Shown here piece by piece: positions 31,899 through 34,559 of a DNA stretch of 34,559 nucleotides. Made by a program: the position numbers and the translations under genes. Each line of letters opens with the position of its first letter. Position 1 is the first letter of the stretch. Under the pieces are notes generated by a model. The model saw only the letters and a program-made list of their open reading frames with translations. It made no database searches and was not told the DNA's origin. This DNA is from Candidatus Gastranaerophilales bacterium (lineage in GTDB: Bacteria > Cyanobacteriota > Vampirovibrionia > Gastranaerophilales > Gastranaerophilaceae): the NCBI GenBank assembly GCA_944323875.1, contig CALUUH010000019.1:1-34559 (forward strand), in the 5' to 3' direction.

Positions 31899-32600
31899 TT
31901 AGGCTACATGATTGATTTTTTCGTTTTCTTCAATGTTTTCATTATTAGCCATCAGAGTTTTTATGACCTGATTTAGAGTTTCGTCATCAATTTTTTGCTG
32001 TTCGCTCTGTTTAGTTTTAACATTTTGTGCAATTTTATCACCGGCAATATGTCCAACTTCATAAGCAGACATAGATGCGGCCAAGAAAATCAATCCTTTA
32101 ATTATTGCACCGGTTGCTCCGCCCCAGTTTTTCTTTTTCAAGAACTCAAATACAGGTTTTAAATATTTTTGTTTAGATGCAGAGGTCAATAATTGCTGCA
32201 TATTTTTAGAATTTAGTATCTTATCATAGTGTTTTTTAACAAGAGCTTCACCGCCAAACATTGCAGATAATGCGGCCGTTTCTGTTATGGCTGCGGACTG
32301 CTTATCATCAGACATAAGTACTTTAACACCGCCTGACAATGCGATTAACGGGTTTACATTATTACTTGCAAATTTGGCAAATTTACCTGCATAATTCATC
32401 ACTTTATTTTCTTTTGACAAATCACTGAATACAGATAACATATTTTTAGCGGTAAGCGCAGCAGCGTTATCATACTTTGCTATTTCTCCAAGTACACCGA
32501 CAGCTTGCCCCAAAGCCACCGGCGCTCTGCCTATTTCGCCATTTTCTGTTTTGTCTATATTTCTAAAAGTAAATATTGTTGAAGCTACAGGACTAAACAC
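31899..32600 (-). CDS. Hypothetical protein with one membrane segment
   Basis: 233 residues, not recognised. The start is GTG 32600; AAGG is about 9 bases upstream. Helical segments rich in Ala, Lys and Ser run through the protein (APVALGQAVGVLGEIAKYDNAAALTAKNM). One hydrophobic stretch lies near 165-190 (TGAIIKGLIFLAASMSAYEVG). The C-terminal ~45 residues are charged. It lies 34 bases upstream of spoIID on the same strand, but spoIID seems to have its own promoter. Confidence 0.65.
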   Translation of the reverse strand: MFSPVASTIFTFRNIDKTENGEIGRAPVALGQAVGVLGEIAKYDNAAALTAKNMLSVFSDLSKENKVMNYAGKFAKFASNNVNPLIALSGGVKVLMSDDKQSAAITETAALSAMFGGEALVKKHYDKILNSKNMQQLLTSASKQKYLKPVFEFLKKKNWGGATGAIIKGLIFLAASMSAYEVGHIAGDKIAQNVKTKQSEQQKIDDETLNQVIKTLMANNENIEENEKINHVA

Positions 32601-32723
32601 AATAATCTAACCTTATAAAACTACACTACATCTATATAAAGTATTTTTTACCGGTGAAATTTCCTAATGAAAAAATATGTTTACAAAAATTTGCAAATAA
32701 AATCATTTTAACGCCTAATTCAC

Positions 32724-32742
32724 TTGTTAACATTTGTAACAA
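32724..32742. promoter_or_regulatory. Imperfect palindrome upstream of the sigma-28-like promoter
   Basis: TTGTTA (32724-32729) and TAACAA (32737-32742) are complementary arms 7 bases apart, centred about 25 bases upstream of the TAAA box at 32757. It may be a regulator site; no more can be said. Confidence 0.4.
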
Positions 32743-32756
32743 ATAGCTTAATTTTT

Positions 32757-32784
32757 TAAAGAATAAGCAGAAAAAAGCCGTAAT
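32757..32784 (+). promoter_or_regulatory. Sigma-28 (FliA/SigD)-like promoter
   Basis: TAAA (32757-32760), 16 bases, GCCGTAAT (32777-32784). The sigma-28 consensus in many bacteria is TAAA-N14-16-GCCGATAT. Six of eight -10 positions agree or are tolerated. Transcription would start near 32791, leaving a leader of about 60 bases to ATG 32851. Confidence 0.55.
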
Positions 32785-32850
32785 ACATCATGTATACTCA
32801 GCTAATGTTACTAAGTTACATAAAAAAGCTTGAAAGGATATCAGGTAAAA

Positions 32851-34515
32851 ATGGGATTAGCAGCATCACAGGCAAGATTACTAACCATAACCTCTCGAAA
32901 AGCTGATTGTGAATACCAATCAATGAGATTGTCACATCAGAAAATCGCGCTGTCCCGTGAATTAAACGAGATATCTAATGAATATCAAAACTCTCTTAAT
33001 CAGACGACATTATACTATGATTTTTACGGCAAAGGTGACACTTCAAATCCTTTGACTTATAGTCTTTTAATGACACCATCTGCACTGAACGATTACTTCC
33101 CTACCTTGATTTTGAACCAGCAGGGCAGAGTTGTCGTAGATTCAAGTATTGCTGCAGCTGCACGCGCAGCAGGTATTCCGCAAGAAGGCCTTAACAGTAT
33201 GCCAAGCAGTGATATGCGTAATGCGTTTATTGAAGGCTTATTTACAAATGGTGTTATCTCCAAGAAAACAAGAGATTCTATTCTGTCTACAGTATACAAT
33301 CAGGCTGCAGGTGTCGGAAGTACAGAAATGATTTCAACACAGTATGTTGAAACTGACCTTAACGGTTTGATTGATGCTTTAGGATCTTTAACTGTTTCTC
33401 TTAATCCGGAAATAGCAGATTGCTCTTATATCGGACCAGCTTCTAATGCTGCTGACGGTTCTAAACAGAGTGATTTTTACCTCGCTGATTTATTAAATGA
33501 TCAAGAACAATATTTGATATTAACCGATGCACAAAAAGGTGCAAGATATCCGGCATCAGCTGCAAAGGCAATTGCAGATTCGGTTTCTGCTGATGGCGGC
33601 TTTATAGACGAATTGTATGAAGCATTCTCAGAAGTTCTTAATGTTGACCCTGTTAGTGCAAACGCCTTAGCTTACGCACGTAATATGACTAAATCAATGT
33701 TTGATACTTCAGATGTCGGTGACAACAGTTACGGACACCATGATGGAGACAGCCACGGTATTGAAAATATCGGTACTATTGGACAAGGCCTTGATGGCAA
33801 ATGGGATAGTGGCAACAGAGGTAAAGGTAGCGACTATAAAGATAAAATTAAAAATGAAGCTGAAAACTATGTAGGTATTGTTTATACACATACATACAGA
33901 GGCGGTATTATGGGGTACAACCGTAACATTAACCATGCTGCCTTGAACTTAAATAACGTTGCTAAAGCATTCTTAACTTACTTTGCACAATATATGGAAA
34001 GACTGGCTGTTGAACCTAATTATTCAGCAGTTGTCGCACATAAAGATGAATCTAACCTTGTAACGGACGATCCTACTTATATATACAAAATTAATGCAGG
34101 TTCAACCGTTGCAGAAGAAGATGCTAAAATCGGATTGTTCTATGATACATTATTCAACCAGTTATGTGTAAACGGCTGGACAGAAAACGCTGAAGTAATA
34201 GACCAGGAATACCTGCAAGAAATGCTTAAAAACGGCATGATGTTTATTTCCACAATTGATGATGACGGCTACTACTATCAGGAAAATTACGCAACTAATA
34301 CATTCATAAAAGAGGTTTCTGATGACAGTGCAATAGCTGAAGCTGAAGCTAAATACACAAATACCAAAGCGCGTCTAAACAGCAAAGAAGAAGAATTAGA
34401 CCTCAAAATGAAAAATCTTGATACAGAAATATCCTCACTAACAACAGAATACGACAGTGTTAAATCGGTTATTGACAAAAACATAGAAAAATCTTTCAAG
34501 CGATATAGTGCATAA
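32851..34515 (+). CDS. Long protein with coiled-coil ends and variable middle; possible flagellar-class secreted protein
   Basis: 554 residues. It starts MGLAASQARLLTITSRKADC, then a helical stretch (MRLSHQKIALSRELNEISNEY) to about residue 50. The middle (about 60-490) is not recognised and includes a Gly/Asp/His-rich loop (GHHDGDSHGIENIG). The last ~60 residues form a charged coiled coil (LNSKEEELDLKMKNLDTEI, then TEYDSVKSVIDKNIEKSF). No signal peptide is present. Helical N and C ends around a variable centre, plus a sigma-28-like promoter, recall axial flagellar proteins or type III substrates, but homology is not shown. ATG 32851 is 5 bases from AGG; an upstream TTG at 32830 is an alternative. 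Confidence 0.7.
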   Translation: MGLAASQARLLTITSRKADCEYQSMRLSHQKIALSRELNEISNEYQNSLNQTTLYYDFYGKGDTSNPLTYSLLMTPSALNDYFPTLILNQQGRVVVDSSIAAAARAAGIPQEGLNSMPSSDMRNAFIEGLFTNGVISKKTRDSILSTVYNQAAGVGSTEMISTQYVETDLNGLIDALGSLTVSLNPEIADCSYIGPASNAADGSKQSDFYLADLLNDQEQYLILTDAQKGARYPASAAKAIADSVSADGGFIDELYEAFSEVLNVDPVSANALAYARNMTKSMFDTSDVGDNSYGHHDGDSHGIENIGTIGQGLDGKWDSGNRGKGSDYKDKIKNEAENYVGIVYTHTYRGGIMGYNRNINHAALNLNNVAKAFLTYFAQYMERLAVEPNYSAVVAHKDESNLVTDDPTYIYKINAGSTVAEEDAKIGLFYDTLFNQLCVNGWTENAEVIDQEYLQEMLKNGMMFISTIDDDGYYYQENYATNTFIKEVSDDSAIAEAEAKYTNTKARLNSKEEELDLKMKNLDTEISSLTTEYDSVKSVIDKNIEKSFKRYSA

Positions 34516-34521
34516 TTTTAA

Positions 34522-34553
34522 AAAACTCCTCTGTAAAACGAGGAGATTTTTTT
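34522..34553 (+). terminator. Intrinsic terminator
   Basis: CTCCTC and GAGGAG arms (34526-34531, 34540-34545) with A-run before and seven T after. It ends the gene at 32851. Confidence 0.8.
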
Positions 34554-34559
34554 ATACAC

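Noticed and set aside
1-34559. tRNA or rRNA genes
   Set aside because: No cloverleaf-like TTCGANNC with matching acceptor stem and no rRNA-conserved stretches were noticed in any gap on either strand; a tRNAscan run would settle it.

Overview
The window is low-GC bacterial DNA with dense genes and many short operons. The gene content suggests a flagellated gut member of the Gastranaerophilales (Melainabacteria/Vampirovibrionia). The grounds are a fliE-fliF-X-fliH-flhA flagellar operon, prepilins with an AFTLAEV leader, a membrane-anchored YvcK, and small Gly-Leu-Ala-Ala-Ser-Gln-type proteins. The lineage is an inference from remembered family features; no database was searched.

Layout. 1-152: 5' part of a winged-helix gene (minus strand). 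311-4821: two-gene helicase/nuclease operon, in which a degenerate plus an active SF1 helicase are fused and followed by a small Fe-S PD-(D/E)XK nuclease. 4822-5496: repeat-rich island without genes (8-bp and 7-bp arrays, REP-like palindromes, nested inverted repeats). 5497-6872: a large pseudopilin and a divergent XRE regulator, separated by a perfect 18-bp palindrome. 6925-8170: rplJ-rplL with an L10 leader. 8178-13111: minus-strand run pxpA-like, yvcK, panB, panC and an unknown membrane protein. 13286-16431: inactive M16 peptidase homologue, two exported proteins of unknown function, cytidine deaminase and a mini zinc-binding protein. 16587-18705: AGCS symporter and family 4 uracil-DNA glycosylase. 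18817-19917: a prepilin fused to YadA-like head repeats and an S74 chaperone. 20019-23007: MATE transporter, ndk, tgt. 23022-29206: flagellar cluster ending in yidD. 29490-30795: zinc dehydrogenase and HU. 30998-34515: SpoIID-domain protein, a hypothetical protein, and a long coiled-coil-ended protein behind a sigma-28-like promoter.

How it fits together. Several parts concern the cell surface and motility: two prepilin-type proteins, the flagellar basal body and export genes, and a possible flagellar-class secreted protein. The most unusual items are (a) the prepilin/YadA-head/S74 chimera whose reading frame begins with an 8-bp tandem array able to shift frame, (b) the non-canonical protein in the fliG position, (c) the tandem helicase with a separate Fe-S nuclease, and (d) a recurring extended -10 element placed exactly six bases before start codons, which predicts leaderless mRNAs. 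Housekeeping genes (rplJL, panBC, ndk, tgt, hup) look ordinary.
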